The notes: generated by a model not told the origin, from the letters alone. 64,000 nucleotides of DNA from Roseovarius sp. TE539 (GCF_003298505.1 NZ_QNGB01000002.1:174912-238911), one strand, 5' to 3'; shown: positions 20,459 to 31,184, counted from the first letter of the stretch. Numbers and translations: made by a program.

Positions 20459-21682
20459 ATGAGCAGGTTAATCGCGACAATTCTGGCGCTGGTGTTTTGT
20501 TGCACCGGCTTTGCCGGCTCCACGCAGGAGCTTGGTGGTCTGGCGCGTGTGATCCCGAACAAGAGCCGGATCGAGGCGGCACAAGGCGGGCTGAAGATCG
20601 AACTGGCGCTGAGCCAAGCGGTCCCCTGGCGGGTTTTCACGCTTGATGAACCGCGCCGCCTGGTCATGGATTTCCGCGAAGTGGACTGGCGCGGGCTTGA
20701 TGCCGAGGCCCTGATCGGCACGAAACGGGTGCGGGGTGCCAGGACCGGGCGCGCAGGCCCGGAGCGGACGCGCATGGTGCTGGATCTGGATGGCCCCTTC
20801 GGTGTCGAAAGCGCGGAAATGCAGGTCTCGCGGAGCGATGGAACCGCGCGGCTGCGCCTGCGGCTGCGGGATGTCGGTGCCGTCGCATTCGCGGATGCCG
20901 CGTCGGCAAGTGCCCCGGGCGCGGCGGATGTGGACACGGCTACGCCATCGGCACCTGAGCCGCGCGACCACGTACAGCGCGACCTGGTCGTCGTCATCGA
21001 CCCCGGACATGGCGGCATTGATCCCGGTGCCGTGCATGACGGAACAAGCGAGAAGAACCTGATGCTGACCTTCGCGCGGGAATTGCGCGAGGTTCTGCTA
21101 CGCGCCGGCGGCTTCGAGGTGGTCCTGACCCGGAACGACGACAGCTTTGTTTCGCTGGAACGGCGCGTCGCGGTGGCGCACAGGGCAAGGGCCGACCTGT
21201 TCCTGTCGCTGCACGCGGATACGCTCCGCGAGGGCGGCGCGCAGGGCGCCACTGTCTACCGCCTGTCCGAAAGCGCCTCCGATGAGGCCAGCGCCAAACT
21301 GGCCGAACGACACAACCGCGCCGATATGCTTGCCGGCGTCGATCTGAGCGGCGCCGATGACGTAGTGGCCGATGTTCTCATGGATCTTGCCCGGCTGGAA
21401 ACCGATCCGCGGGCCGAACGGCTGGCCGAGGCACTTGTTCTGGGCATTCGCCAGCAGGATCTGCCGCTCAATTCCCGTCCGCGGCGCGCCGCCGGTTTCT
21501 CGGTCCTGAAATCTCCCGACATTCCGTCCGTTCTTCTGGAGCTGGGATTCCTGTCCTCGGAGCGCGATCTGACGAACCTGCGCGATGGCGCATGGCGCGA
21601 CCGCATGGCGCGGGGCATCCGCAACGCCCTGCAGGCATGGCGGATCGCCGATGCCGCCGCCGCGGAGCTGGTGCGTCAATGA
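20459..21682 (+). CDS. amiC: N-acetylmuramoyl-L-alanine amidase with AMIN domain
   Basis: Cell-separation amidase of 407 aa that cleaves peptide side chains from peptidoglycan. Signal peptide at 1-20, AMIN peptidoglycan-binding domain at about 30-145, a linker, and an Amidase_3 zinc domain from 176. Zinc ligands are H184, E198 and H252 (DPGHGGIDPG, SEKN, SLHAD); the catalytic Glu is in LLELGFLSS. The start at 20459 gives the signal peptide. Amidases of this type are usually activated by LytM proteins; an NlpD-like activator is encoded at 27038-28219. Confidence 0.93.
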   Translation: MSRLIATILALVFCCTGFAGSTQELGGLARVIPNKSRIEAAQGGLKIELALSQAVPWRVFTLDEPRRLVMDFREVDWRGLDAEALIGTKRVRGARTGRAGPERTRMVLDLDGPFGVESAEMQVSRSDGTARLRLRLRDVGAVAFADAASASAPGAADVDTATPSAPEPRDHVQRDLVVVIDPGHGGIDPGAVHDGTSEKNLMLTFARELREVLLRAGGFEVVLTRNDDSFVSLERRVAVAHRARADLFLSLHADTLREGGAQGATVYRLSESASDEASAKLAERHNRADMLAGVDLSGADDVVADVLMDLARLETDPRAERLAEALVLGIRQQDLPLNSRPRRAAGFSVLKSPDIPSVLLELGFLSSERDLTNLRDGAWRDRMARGIRNALQAWRIADAAAAELVRQ

Positions 21683-21737
21683 AGTCCGCGACGCGCGGAT
21701 TGGGCGGATTCCGGCACAGCCCGGGGGCGGATGTGTT

Positions 21738-21766
21738 TTGACGGCGCCGTGCCGCATGCATATATG
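21738..21766 (+). promoter_or_regulatory. Sigma70-type promoter of the PBP1A gene
   Basis: TTGACG (21738-21743) and TATATG (21761-21766) with a 17-bp spacer, 28 bp upstream of the GTG start at 21794. It lies in the 111-bp gap after the amidase gene. Confidence 0.65.
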
Positions 21767-21793
21767 AGTTTCCAGTGGTGATCGGGGGCGGAT

Positions 21794-24316
21794 GTGCTCA
21801 GGCCAATTCTTGCATTCTTCGGGGCGCTGTTCAGCCTCGTGACGTTGGGCCTCATGATGGTCGCGCTGAGCATCGGCGCGGTTTTTCATATCTATGGCAA
21901 GGATCTGCCCAGTCATACATCGCTGGCCAATTATACCCCGCCCACCATCAGCCGAATCTATTCGGGCGAGGGCCGCATCATTGACGAGTTTTCGCGTGAG
22001 CGGCGCCTGTTCACGCCGGCCGAGGAAATTCCCGATCTGGTCAAGCAGGCGTTCATTTCGGCGGAAGACAAGAATTTCTACCGCCATTCAGGGTATGACG
22101 CGCGGGGCATTGCCGCGGCGATCGTCGAGGCGATCCGTTCGCGCGGGCGCAACGTGCGCGGCGCATCGACCATTACACAGCAGGTGATGAAGAACTTCCT
22201 TCTGTCCGGTGACCGCCGGATCGAGCGCAAGATCAAGGAAATTATCCTTGCCACCCGGATCGAGGAGACACTGAGCAAGGAAAAGATCCTCGAACTCTAC
22301 ATGAATGAAATCTTTCTCGGGCAGAACAGTTATGGCGTGACCGCCGCCGCGCAGACCTATTTCAACAAATCCCTCGGTGAGCTGGCCCCGCATGAAGCGG
22401 CGTTTCTGGCCAGCATGCCCAAGGCACCCAGCGATTTCCATCCGGTGCGCGAAAAGACGAAGCTGCGCCAGCGCCGCGATTTCGTCCTGAAGGAGATGTA
22501 CGAGAACGGCTACATCTCCGAAGAGGTTCATCGCGCCGAGGCCGCACGTCCGGTTCGGTCGGTTCAGAACGGGGATTTCGAACCGTTCCGCGCCGCGCTG
22601 CCACCGCGGGATTATTTCACCGACGAGATCCGCAGACAGCTCAGCCGCGATTTCGGGGAAGGTGAATTCTTTACCGGGGGGCTCAGCGTGCGCGCGACAC
22701 TCGACCCTGAAATGCAGGTGGCGGCCGCGGCGGCCCTGCGCCGCCGGCTGGAGACATATGACCGGGCGCGCGGAGAGTGGCGGGGCACCGGCGTGACGCT
22801 GCCGGCGGATGTTCTTGAGTCCGATGTCGAGTGGCAGGCGGCCCTCTCCGAAGCGGAGGTGGCCCGCGATATCGAGCTTGACGGAACGTGGTACCCGGCC
22901 GTGATCCTTGAAATCGGAACCCAGCAAATGCGCCTTGGCATCGGCGGCGTCGACGAAACCGATGCACAACCGCATGTCGTGCCGCGCAGCGATATCGACT
23001 GGCTGCCCGGAAATTTCCAGGAAACGTTCGAACGCGGCGAAGTGGTTCATGTGCGCCGCGTGACAGGCGATGACGGAAGTTTTCAGCGCTGGAGTCTCAG
23101 GCAGGTTCCCGAGGTTCAGGGTGGTTTCATGGCGATGGACGTGAACACCGGGCGGGTTCTGGCCATGCAAGGCGGATTTTCCTATCAGGACTCGGTATTC
23201 AATCGTGCAACGCAGGCCAAGCGGCAACCGGGATCCAGTTTCAAGCCCTTTGTCTATGCCTCGGCACTGGATAGCGGTTACACGCCGGCCACGGTGGTCA
23301 TCGATGCCCCTATCGAGATCGAGACACCCGAAGGCATGTGGCGGCCGCGCAACTCCTCCAATGAATATTATGGTCCCACCCCGCTGCGTACCGGAATTGA
23401 ACGGTCCCGGAACCTGATGACAATCCGCCTTGCACGGGAAGTGGGCATGGAGGTCGTGGCGTCCTATGCCGAACGCTTCGGTGTCTACGAAAACATGAAG
23501 GGGTTCCTGGCCAATTCACTGGGGTCGCAGGAATCGACGCTCTACAACATGGTCGCGGCCTATGCGATGTTCGCCAATGGCGGCGAGCGGGTGGAGCCCA
23601 CGCTTGTGGACCGGGTGCAGGATCGCTACGGACGCACCGTCTACCAGCATGACACGCGCCGCTGCGTTGATTGCGACAACCCGGATCTTCCCGAATCCCG
23701 CGGTCCGCGGATCGTATCGGATCGGGAGCGGGTCATGGACGCGATCACCGCCTATCAGTTGACCTCGATGATGAAGGGCGTGGTGGAACGCGGCACGGCG
23801 GCGGGACATGTGCGGCTGGACGTGCCGGTGGCGGGCAAGACCGGCACCACCAACGATGCGCGCGACGTGTGGTTCATCGGGTTCACCAGCAATATCGTGG
23901 CAGGTTGCTATATCGGTTTCGATCAGCCTCGCAGCCTGGGTCGGCGCGCATACGGATCCTCGATGTGCGGGCCAGTCTTTACCGAGTTCATGCGCAAGGC
24001 CACGAAGAAATACGGTGGAGGCCCGTTCAAGGTGCCCGACGGGGGACGCTTCATCAAGATTGATCGCTACACCGGCGCCCGCTTGTCGGGCGACGCGTCG
24101 GGGCCGGATGTGGTGGCCGAGTATTTCCGTGACGGCGAGGAGCCGGTATTCGGCCTTGCCTATGACGGGGGCTACGCCATGGGCGACGATCTGAACCTGA
24201 TCGAGCGCCGTGCGGACGGAACGAACGAAGAGGTTCCGGGGGCCGGTGGCGCTGACGCGGATAGCGACAATGACAATGCGAGTTTCGGCTCGATCAGTTC
24301 GGGTGGCCTTTACTGA
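21794..24316 (+). CDS. mrcA: Bifunctional penicillin-binding protein 1A
   Basis: Class A PBP of 840 aa. One N-terminal membrane helix is followed by the GT51 glycosyltransferase ([12 protein letters not shown] with the catalytic Glu, [10 protein letters not shown], and [15 protein letters not shown]). An OB-like insert follows, then the transpeptidase with SSFKPF (SxxK), SRN and AGKTGTT (KTG box). The tail is acidic. The start is GTG preceded by GGGGG. It makes and cross-links septal and lateral peptidoglycan. It has its own promoter at 21738-21766. Confidence 0.97.
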   Translation: MLRPILAFFGALFSLVTLGLMMVALSIGAVFHIYGKDLPSHTSLANYTPPTISRIYSGEGRIIDEFSRERRLFTPAEEIPDLVKQAFISAEDKNFYRHSGYDARGIAAAIVEAIRSRGRNVRGASTITQQVMKNFLLSGDRRIERKIKEIILATRIEETLSKEKILELYMNEIFLGQNSYGVTAAAQTYFNKSLGELAPHEAAFLASMPKAPSDFHPVREKTKLRQRRDFVLKEMYENGYISEEVHRAEAARPVRSVQNGDFEPFRAALPPRDYFTDEIRRQLSRDFGEGEFFTGGLSVRATLDPEMQVAAAAALRRRLETYDRARGEWRGTGVTLPADVLESDVEWQAALSEAEVARDIELDGTWYPAVILEIGTQQMRLGIGGVDETDAQPHVVPRSDIDWLPGNFQETFERGEVVHVRRVTGDDGSFQRWSLRQVPEVQGGFMAMDVNTGRVLAMQGGFSYQDSVFNRATQAKRQPGSSFKPFVYASALDSGYTPATVVIDAPIEIETPEGMWRPRNSSNEYYGPTPLRTGIERSRNLMTIRLAREVGMEVVASYAERFGVYENMKGFLANSLGSQESTLYNMVAAYAMFANGGERVEPTLVDRVQDRYGRTVYQHDTRRCVDCDNPDLPESRGPRIVSDRERVMDAITAYQLTSMMKGVVERGTAAGHVRLDVPVAGKTGTTNDARDVWFIGFTSNIVAGCYIGFDQPRSLGRRAYGSSMCGPVFTEFMRKATKKYGGGPFKVPDGGRFIKIDRYTGARLSGDASGPDVVAEYFRDGEEPVFGLAYDGGYAMGDDLNLIERRADGTNEEVPGAGGADADSDNDNASFGSISSGGLY

Positions 24317-24402
24317 TCGGGATGCCGGGGATAGGTGACCTTGTTCCCCGCCGGTCGCCTTGCTATCACCCGGGTCTGACAAGAACGAGGCAGGACGAGC
24401 CG

Positions 24403-25530
24403 ATGCGCGCCGAGACCCAGAGCACGATCGCCGACATTGAAAATTCGCTGGAGCTTCTGCGCCAGCGGATGGACTGGGAAACAGCCCATCACCGGCTGGA
24501 GGAATTCAACGCCCGTGTCGAGGATCCGACCTTGTGGGACGATCCGGCAAAGGCCCAGAAGCTGATGCGTGACCGGCAGAGCCTTGTCGACGCCATTGAA
24601 ACCCATGATTCCATCCGGCAAGAGCTGACCGACACGGTCGATCTGATCGAACTGGGCGAGGCCGAGGATGACACCGAGGTTGTCGAGGAAGCCGAGGCCA
24701 GCCTCAAGCGGCTGGCACGCCGCGCCGCCGCAAAGGAGCTTGAAGCGCTGCTGAATGGCGAGGCGGACGGCAATGACACTTTTCTCGAAATCAATGCCGG
24801 GGCAGGGGGCACGGAAAGTTGCGACTGGGCCGCGATGCTGGCACGGATGTATGTCCGCTGGGCTGAAAAACGCGGCTTCACCGTGGAATTGCAATCGGAA
24901 TCGCCGGGGGACGAAGCCGGGATCAAGTCCGCCGCGTACAAGATAAGCGGTCCGAATGCCTATGGCTGGCTGAAATCCGAGTCCGGCGTTCACCGGCTGG
25001 TGCGTATCTCGCCGTTCGACTCGGCTGCGAAGCGGCATACCTCATTCTGCTCGGTCTGGGTTTACCCCGTGGTCGACGACGACATAGAAATCGAGGTGAA
25101 CCCGGCTGATATCCGTGTTGATACATATCGCAGTTCGGGCGCCGGCGGTCAGCATGTGAACACGACCGACTCGGCGGTGAGGATCACCCATCACCCCACG
25201 GGCATCGTCGTGACGAGCTCCGAAAAATCCCAGCACCAGAACCGCGATATCGCCATGAAGGCCCTGAAATCGCGGCTGTATCAGATGGAACTGGATCGCC
25301 GGAACGAGGCCATCAACGAGGCGCATGAAGCCAAGGGCGATGCCGGGTGGGGCAACCAGATCCGGTCCTACGTGCTGCAGCCCTATCAGATGGTGAAGGA
25401 TCTGCGCACAGGTGTGGAAACCTCAGATACCAAAGGTGTACTGGACGGGGACCTGGATCAGTTCATGGCGGCGACGCTGGCCATGAACGTGAGCGGCAAG
25501 TCCCGTGCGGAAGCACAGGGCGAGGCCTGA
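24403..25530 (+). CDS. prfB: Peptide chain release factor 2
   Basis: RF2, 375 aa; terminates translation at UGA and UAA. The stop-codon recognition loop is SPF ([14 protein letters not shown]) and the peptidyl-hydrolysis motif is GGQ ([14 protein letters not shown]). The N-terminus is one continuous frame: the point where E. coli prfB has an in-frame UGA and programmed +1 frameshift aligns with [10 protein letters not shown] and contains no stop. The start at 24403 is chosen by alignment with the family; upstream sequence to 24322 does not resemble RF2. Confidence 0.97.
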   Translation: MRAETQSTIADIENSLELLRQRMDWETAHHRLEEFNARVEDPTLWDDPAKAQKLMRDRQSLVDAIETHDSIRQELTDTVDLIELGEAEDDTEVVEEAEASLKRLARRAAAKELEALLNGEADGNDTFLEINAGAGGTESCDWAAMLARMYVRWAEKRGFTVELQSESPGDEAGIKSAAYKISGPNAYGWLKSESGVHRLVRISPFDSAAKRHTSFCSVWVYPVVDDDIEIEVNPADIRVDTYRSSGAGGQHVNTTDSAVRITHHPTGIVVTSSEKSQHQNRDIAMKALKSRLYQMELDRRNEAINEAHEAKGDAGWGNQIRSYVLQPYQMVKDLRTGVETSDTKGVLDGDLDQFMAATLAMNVSGKSRAEAQGEA

Positions 25531-25616
25531 ACCGTGTCCGCCGCAAAGACGGCCCCGGTCCGGTGATGCCGCAATTTCGCGCCAGCGGGCCGGTCGCCAT
25601 ATCCGGGGTCTGATCC

Positions 25617-27050
25617 ATGAACGACATCCTTGAACTGGGCGCGCGTGACCTGACCGCGCAGATCGCACGAGGGGCCGTGAGTTGCGAAGAGGTGATGCGC
25701 GCGACCCTCGCGCGTGTCGATGACGTCAATGACACCCTCAATGCCATCGTGTCCCTGCGGAACGCCGATGATCTGTTGTCCGCGGCGCGTCGGGCCGACA
25801 TGGCGGGGGAGCGGGGGCCGCTGCATGGCTTGCCGGTCGCGGTGAAGGATCTTGCCGATGTCCGTGGGCTGCCGACCTCGCAGGGGTCACCGCTCTTTGC
25901 AGGGCAGGTGGCCGATCACGACGATCTTCATGTCGCGCGGATGCGCGCCGCGGGGGCGATCCCGGTCGGCAAGACGAACACGCCGGAATTCGGGCTCGGC
26001 AGCCACACCTACAATCCTGTCCACGGTGTTACGGCGAACCCCTATGACACGTCCCTCAGTTGCGGCGGCTCGTCCGGCGGTGCGGCCGTGGCGCTGGCGG
26101 CGCGGATGCTGTGTGTTGCCGACGGCTCCGACATGATGGGTTCTTTGCGCAATCCGGCAGGATGGAACAATGTCTACGGGATGCGCCCGTCCTGGGGCCT
26201 GATCCCCGGGGAGCCGGAAGGCGACAGTTTCCTGCAACAACTCTCGACCCGTGGGCCGATGGCACGCAGCCCGTCGGATCTGGCGCTGCTTCTGCATGTG
26301 ATGGCCGGTCCGGACCGGCGGCTGCCCTTCGCGATGCCCGGCTTTGCCGCCGCCGCTCCGGAGGCTGACGCCGATGGCGCGCGTATCGGATGGCTGGGGG
26401 ACTGGGGTGGCGCGCTGCCCTTCGAACCCGGGATTCTGGATCTGTGCGAGCGCGCGCTGACTGTTCTTGCCGATCTTGGCTGCGTCATTGATCCCTTGCC
26501 GGCACCTTTCGGGCGCGACGCGCTTTGGGAAAGCTGGACCGTGTTGCGGAACTGGGGCGTCGCGGCGGTGCTGTCCCCGCTCCTGGAGGAGGCCGGCGCG
26601 GCGGCGCGCCTCAAGCCGGAGGCTCTTTGGGAAATCAAGCGCGGCCGGGCCCTGAGCGCCATGGACGTGCATGCCGCGAGCGTGACCAGGTCGCAGTGGT
26701 ACCGGAGCGCGGCGGCCTTGTTCGATCGATATGATGCCCTTGCGCTGCCAACGGCGCAGGTCTGGCCGTTCGCGCTGGAAAAGGCGTGGCCCGACAGGAT
26801 CGCCGGGCAGGATATGGACACCTACCATCGCTGGATGGAGGTCGTGATACCGGCAAGCCTTGCGGGGCTGCCCGCGGTGGCGGTGCCCGCCGGTTTCGGG
26901 ATCGACGGGCGGCCCATGGGGATGCAGCTGATTGGGCGGCACGGCGACGACGCACGCCTTCTCAGACTGGCGGAAGCGTTTCACGACGCCACGAACTGGC
27001 CGCAGGCCCATCCCCCGGACGACACCGCGATACGGGCCTATTCGAGATAA
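25617..27050 (+). CDS. Amidase-signature family hydrolase
   Basis: Amidase of 477 aa with the Ser-cisSer-Lys triad: K77 (AVKDLAD), cis-Ser 152 (CGGSSGGAAVAL) and nucleophile S176 (DMMGSLRNPAGW). Related to GatA-like and indoleacetamide or fatty-acid-amide hydrolases, but substrate is not determined. It is not GatA, because gatB and gatC are absent. It ends convergently, overlapping the nlpD end by 13 bp. Confidence 0.88.
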   Translation: MNDILELGARDLTAQIARGAVSCEEVMRATLARVDDVNDTLNAIVSLRNADDLLSAARRADMAGERGPLHGLPVAVKDLADVRGLPTSQGSPLFAGQVADHDDLHVARMRAAGAIPVGKTNTPEFGLGSHTYNPVHGVTANPYDTSLSCGGSSGGAAVALAARMLCVADGSDMMGSLRNPAGWNNVYGMRPSWGLIPGEPEGDSFLQQLSTRGPMARSPSDLALLLHVMAGPDRRLPFAMPGFAAAAPEADADGARIGWLGDWGGALPFEPGILDLCERALTVLADLGCVIDPLPAPFGRDALWESWTVLRNWGVAAVLSPLLEEAGAAARLKPEALWEIKRGRALSAMDVHAASVTRSQWYRSAAALFDRYDALALPTAQVWPFALEKAWPDRIAGQDMDTYHRWMEVVIPASLAGLPAVAVPAGFGIDGRPMGMQLIGRHGDDARLLRLAEAFHDATNWPQAHPPDDTAIRAYSR

Positions 27051-28219
27051 GGAGAGGGATCGACACTTTCGAAACCGTCCCGGACCTCGAAATGCATGGT
27101 CGCGGGTCCGTCCTCGCGGATCTCGGCAAGCTTGGCCCCGCGTTCAAGGCTTTCGCCTTTCTCCACTGCCACCACGCCGACATTGGAATAGACGGTCAGG
27201 ATGTTGTCGTCATGCTTCATCACGATGATCGGAATGCCGCGCGTATCTTCGGTGATGGCCGCGACGACCCCGTCATCGGCGGCATTGACGGCGGTTCCGG
27301 GACTGGCCGCGATATCAATCCCTTCGTTCTTGCCCTTGGAGTACTCGCGCACGATATCGCCCCTGACCGGCATCATCATTCGCGCGGAGTTCTCCGCTGA
27401 CCGGGTGATGTCCCCACTCAGGTCTGGGGCCTCGGTTTCCTCCGTCTCGTTGTCACCGGGCGGCGTCGTTTCTTCCTCCGGAAGAGGATCGTCCGCGCTT
27501 GGCGGGTCGGGAACCGTCGTGCCGGTCCCGGGGAGGGCCGTCTGGCCCGTGCCGGTCGCGTCCAGAGGGGCGCCGGCCTCTTCCTCGGACTCGGGCAGGC
27601 TGACAGGTATCAAAAGATGCTGGCCCTCGCGCACGGCAAAATCGGCCCCGAGGCCGTTCCAGTCCGCAAGGCCGCGCACCGAAACGTCATATAGCCGCGC
27701 GATCGTGTAAGCGGTTTCCCCGCGTGCCACCTTGTGGCGGACGGGTTGTACCCCGGTGCGCGCGGGATCCAGTGCCGTGGTCTCGATGTCGTCGCTGTCG
27801 GCTTCGTCAATCGCATTTCCCGCGATCGCGTTTATGTCCACCCCGCCGGGCGGGCGGATCGGGCCGCCCTCGGGTTCCGGCACACGTTCGGGCAGGGCGA
27901 TGATTTCACCCTGACGCAAAGAATCCTCCACCTTGATGCCATTGAAGCGCGCAAGGGTGGCCGGATCCGCGCCGATCCTGGCCGCAAGGCTTTCAATCGT
28001 GTCGCCACGTTGTGCCACCGCCACCTGATAGCCCGGGTAAGAAATGATGCCGCGTTCATCCGGCTTCGGGCGCGTGGCTGTCGCGTTGCGTGCGGCGTCC
28101 GAGGTGTTCAGCACACCCGGCCCGCTGCGGAGATCGAAATCAAGCGGTCCTCTGCACGCGCCAAGCATCAGCACCGCGGCTGTGGCCAGAAGCATGCCCT
28201 GTCGTGTGGGAAAGTTCAT
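27038..28219 (-). CDS. nlpD: NlpD-like LysM/LytM lipoprotein, likely a catalytically dead amidase activator
   Basis: Outer-membrane lipoprotein of about 393 aa. Lipobox LGAC after a signal peptide, two LysM domains (YQVAVAQRGDTIESLAARIG and KVARGETAYTIARLYDVS, cited in part), a Pro/Glu/Thr-rich linker, and a LytM/M23 domain. The M23 zinc motif HxGxD reads NEGID, and HxH reads TMH, so zinc ligands are missing, as in E. coli NlpD, which activates AmiC rather than cutting peptidoglycan. An in-frame ATG at 28288 overlaps the pcm stop by ATGA, but starting there would bury the lipoprotein signal; 28219 is preferred. Confidence 0.88.
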   Translation of the reverse strand: MNFPTRQGMLLATAAVLMLGACRGPLDFDLRSGPGVLNTSDAARNATATRPKPDERGIISYPGYQVAVAQRGDTIESLAARIGADPATLARFNGIKVEDSLRQGEIIALPERVPEPEGGPIRPPGGVDINAIAGNAIDEADSDDIETTALDPARTGVQPVRHKVARGETAYTIARLYDVSVRGLADWNGLGADFAVREGQHLLIPVSLPESEEEAGAPLDATGTGQTALPGTGTTVPDPPSADDPLPEEETTPPGDNETEETEAPDLSGDITRSAENSARMMMPVRGDIVREYSKGKNEGIDIAASPGTAVNAADDGVVAAITEDTRGIPIIVMKHDDNILTVYSNVGVVAVEKGESLERGAKLAEIREDGPATMHFEVRDGFESVDPSPYLE

Positions 28220-28284
28220 TTCGCTGCCGTCCTCATCATCTGCGCGCCCCGTGTCGGCCGGGGTTCTGAATTCGTTGCCGCCGC

Positions 28285-28944
28285 TCATCCATCGCGGCCC
28301 AGCCCCTCGACCAGCGGCACGAAGCGCACCGGCCGGAGTTCTTCATAGTCAAGCCCGCCTTCGCCGCGGGTAACACGGATCAAGCTTTGCACCGTGTCGG
28401 ACTGCCCGACCGGAACCACCATGATACCGCCAATCTTGAGCTGCGCCAAGAGCGGGCCGGGCGGATCCTCGGCCGCCGCGGTGACAAGGATACGGTCGAA
28501 CGGGGCCTGATCCGGCAAGCCGAAACTGCCATCGGCGGTGACGGCGGTGATGTTCGTCAGGTCAAGCTGCCTAAAGATCGCACCGGCCTCTCGGACCAGG
28601 CGCTTGTGCCGGTCAACGGTGTAGACCCGCCGCGCCAGCTGACTGAGGATCGCTGCCTGATAGCCCGAGCCGGTGCCCACCTCCAGCACCTTGTCACGCG
28701 GGCTGAGCCTGAGTGCCTGGGTCATCAGACCCACGACCGATGGCTGGCTGATGGTCTGGCCGCAGGCGATAGGCAGCGGCATGTCCTCATAGGCGCGGTC
28801 GGCGAAATAGCCGCGGATGAAAGGCGCCCGGTCGATCCGCTCCATCGCCGTCAGGACGCTGGTATCTGTCACACCCTTGGAGCGCAGCGCGAACAGGAAC
28901 TGCATCTTGCGCTCCGCATCGCTGCTTGCGTCATTGCCGGTCAT
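28285..28944 (-). CDS. pcm: Protein-L-isoaspartate O-methyltransferase
   Basis: SAM-dependent repair enzyme of 219 aa that methylates L-isoaspartyl residues in damaged proteins. The SAM-binding motif is [15 protein letters not shown], preceded by the PCMT signature [17 protein letters not shown]. The start overlaps the surE stop by ATGA and the stop overlaps an in-frame ATG of nlpD. Part of surE-pcm-nlpD, an order conserved across proteobacteria. Confidence 0.96.
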   Translation of the reverse strand: MTGNDASSDAERKMQFLFALRSKGVTDTSVLTAMERIDRAPFIRGYFADRAYEDMPLPIACGQTISQPSVVGLMTQALRLSPRDKVLEVGTGSGYQAAILSQLARRVYTVDRHKRLVREAGAIFRQLDLTNITAVTADGSFGLPDQAPFDRILVTAAAEDPPGPLLAQLKIGGIMVVPVGQSDTVQSLIRVTRGEGGLDYEELRPVRFVPLVEGLGRDG

Positions 28945-29723
28945 TCTATCGCTTTCAAGGACTCCAGCACGTCATGCGCGGTCAGGTCTGCGCGCATGGG
29001 AGTGACGGAAATGTAGCCCTTCAGGTTCAGGTCCGCATCAGTGCCGGGGTGTGTCTCCTGCTGCTGCGGGGCACCGGTGACCCAGAGGAAGCGGCGCCCG
29101 GAGGGAGCGATATGGGGCTCCACCCCGAACCCCATGTCTCGCCGGAACCCCTGAGGCGCCACGCGCACGCCCTTGACACCCGCCGCCGGAACCGGAGGGA
29201 AGTTCACGTTGTAGAATATTCCGTAATCATCGCGGGTCCAGACGCCGCGATCGAGAATGCGCCGCAGCGTTTCCAGCCCGTGCAGGCGGGCCGCCTCGAA
29301 GGGATCTTCCTGATCCCTCTGTTCCGGCCCGTAATACTGGCTCAGCGCGATGGCGGGGAGGCCCTGAAGCGCCGCTTCCATCGCGCCACCGAGGGTGCCG
29401 GAATAAAGCGCGTTCTCGGCCGAATTGTTGCCCCGGTTCACCCCGGAAAGCACCAGGTCGGGGCGCGCGTCCGTCATCACGTCGTGAACGCCGGCCAGCA
29501 CGCAATCCGCCGGGCTGCCCTGCGCGGCATACCGGCGTTCCTCCAACTGCGAGATCATCATCGGTTGGGTGAAGGAGATGCAATGCGCCACGCCCGATTG
29601 CTCGAAGGCCGGCGCCACTGTCCAGACCTCGCCATCCGGCCCGGCCAGTTCTTCCGCGATTTCGGTCAGAACCTGTAGTCCGGGCGCGTTTATGCCGTCG
29701 TCATTGGTAATCAGTATGCGCAT
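28941..29723 (-). CDS. surE: 5'-nucleotidase SurE
   Basis: Metal-dependent nucleoside monophosphate phosphatase of 260 aa. The N-terminal [11 protein letters not shown] holds the metal-binding D8 and D9; [22 protein letters not shown] carries the conserved Asn and Gly loop (cited in part). The start at 29723 places NDDG at residues 7-10 as in the family. First gene of surE-pcm-nlpD; an SDR gene lies 69 bp upstream on the same strand. Confidence 0.96.
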   Translation of the reverse strand: MRILITNDDGINAPGLQVLTEIAEELAGPDGEVWTVAPAFEQSGVAHCISFTQPMMISQLEERRYAAQGSPADCVLAGVHDVMTDARPDLVLSGVNRGNNSAENALYSGTLGGAMEAALQGLPAIALSQYYGPEQRDQEDPFEAARLHGLETLRRILDRGVWTRDDYGIFYNVNFPPVPAAGVKGVRVAPQGFRRDMGFGVEPHIAPSGRRFLWVTGAPQQQETHPGTDADLNLKGYISVTPMRADLTAHDVLESLKAIE

Positions 29724-29792
29724 GTTTTCCTGCCCTTGCTGCCTGTGGTCATGTCTATCCGTGCCTTGCCCGCCGGGCAAGCGCCCCTTGGA

Positions 29793-30446
29793 TCAGGTGA
29801 TCTGTGCCAAAAGGCGGCGTGCTTCGCCCGAGGGATCGTTCAGGGGCGCGCGCGGTTCTCCGGGATGAAACCGCGCCCGGGTCGCGGTTGGCATGGGCCG
29901 CGGCACGAGCACATGGACGGCCGGCCCGGTGCGCCAGGTTTCAGCCGCCCAGCTGCGCGCAAGCGCGATCTGCGCGGCCTTGGTGGATCCATAAGCCCCG
30001 AAGTAGCGTTCCCCGGCCATTCCATCCTCGAAGAACAGCGCCGTCCCGCCTTCCCCCAGAAGCGGCGCGACGAACGGGATCAGCCGCCCTGTCGCGGTCA
30101 CGTTGCAGGCCACGGACCTTTCCCAGTCCTTCGCGTCGATATGGGCGGCCGGCGCCAACGGTGCGGCGTGGATCGCGCAATGTGCCCATAGATCCAGTTT
30201 GCCCCAACGGTCATGAATCGACCTGCAAAGATGAGCCATGGCATCGGCATTGGTGATATCCATGGGGGCCAGCGTCGCCATCCCGCCGGCCGTGCGGATA
30301 CGATCATCCAGCTCTTCGAGCGCCCCCGTGGTGCGCGCCACGGCCACGACATGATGGGTCTCGGCCAGGGCCTCGGCCAGGGCCGCGCCAAGCCCGCGCG
30401 ACGCACCGGTGACAAGGGCGGTCTTTTGTTGATTGGTGTCGGTCAT
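29793..30446 (-). CDS. Short-chain dehydrogenase-like protein lacking the catalytic serine
   Basis: SDR-fold protein of 217 aa with TGASRGLG at 13-20 and the YxxxK pair Y152/K156 (YGSTK). At the usual serine position, 12-13 residues before the Tyr, it has F139-E140 (LFFEDGMAG) instead of the SS motif. The C-terminus is shortened compared with typical 250-aa SDRs. Activity may be altered or lost, or another residue may stabilise the intermediate. Substrate unknown. Upstream of surE, divergent from bioY. Confidence 0.8.
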   Translation of the reverse strand: MTDTNQQKTALVTGASRGLGAALAEALAETHHVVAVARTTGALEELDDRIRTAGGMATLAPMDITNADAMAHLCRSIHDRWGKLDLWAHCAIHAAPLAPAAHIDAKDWERSVACNVTATGRLIPFVAPLLGEGGTALFFEDGMAGERYFGAYGSTKAAQIALARSWAAETWRTGPAVHVLVPRPMPTATRARFHPGEPRAPLNDPSGEARRLLAQIT

Positions 30447-30556
30447 GCCTTGGCCAATCCCATTGCACGGCGTTTAATTCAAGGCTGATTGCTTGACTTT
30501 CCGGCGTCGGTGGCGAAAAAGTCGTGCAGGAAGTCAGGGATGAAAGGACGCGAAAG

Positions 30557-31123
30557 ATGCGTGACAACGTACTCGTCAAGGCCACGATCGGCCAGGATAC
30601 TCTTATCAAGAAGGCGGGCCTGGTACTCGGTGGCTCGTTGTTCATCGCACTGGCCGCGCAGGCAAGCGTCGGTTGGCCGGTTCCGATCTCCCTGCAAACC
30701 CTCGCGATCCTGATCGTCGGTCTGACTTTCGGCGCGCGGCTTGGGGCTGTGACGGTGCTGGCCTATCTCGCACAGGGCGCCATGGGCCTTCCGGTCTTTG
30801 CCAACGGGATGTCAACGGCGGCACTTGTTGGACCGACGGCCGGGTTCCTTTACGGTTTTGTCGGGATGGCCTGGCTGGCCGGTCTGGCGGTCGAGAAGGG
30901 TGCGGCCCGCGGGATCGTTTCGACGGCGATCTGCGGCATGGTGATCTCGGCCCTGCTTTACATCCCCGGCCTGGCATGGCCGGCCGCCATGCTCGGCACG
31001 TCGCTGCCGGATCTCTGGGCCGGTTGGATGGCACCGTTCCTGCTGGGCGATATGATCAAGGCAGCGATGGCGGCGATGGTTGTATGGGGCGGCTGGAAGG
31101 CATTGAAGGCGCGGCACGGCTGA
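30557..31123 (+). CDS. bioY: BioY-family biotin transporter (S component)
   Basis: Membrane protein of 188 aa with about six spans and the BioY pattern VPISLQTLAILIVG, GARLGA and YLAQGAMGLPVFANG. BioY is the biotin-binding S component of an ECF transporter; no BioM or BioN is in the window, so it may act alone or with a distant energising module. The start at 30557 is preceded by AAGGA. A hairpin terminator follows at 31157-31184. No BioR-like operator was seen. Confidence 0.93.
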   Translation: MRDNVLVKATIGQDTLIKKAGLVLGGSLFIALAAQASVGWPVPISLQTLAILIVGLTFGARLGAVTVLAYLAQGAMGLPVFANGMSTAALVGPTAGFLYGFVGMAWLAGLAVEKGAARGIVSTAICGMVISALLYIPGLAWPAAMLGTSLPDLWAGWMAPFLLGDMIKAAMAAMVVWGGWKALKARHG

Positions 31124-31156
31124 TCTTTGCGGCGTCAAGCCGGCGGATGAACAAGG

Positions 31157-31184
31157 CGCCGTCCCTTGCGGGGGCGGCGTTTTT
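31157..31184 (+). terminator. Rho-independent terminator after bioY
   Basis: Stem CGCCGTCCC / GGGGCGGCG (31157-31165 and 31171-31179, one G-U pair) with a 5-nt loop TTGCG, followed by five T residues at 31180-31184. It lies 34 bp after the bioY stop, between convergent genes. Confidence 0.8.
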
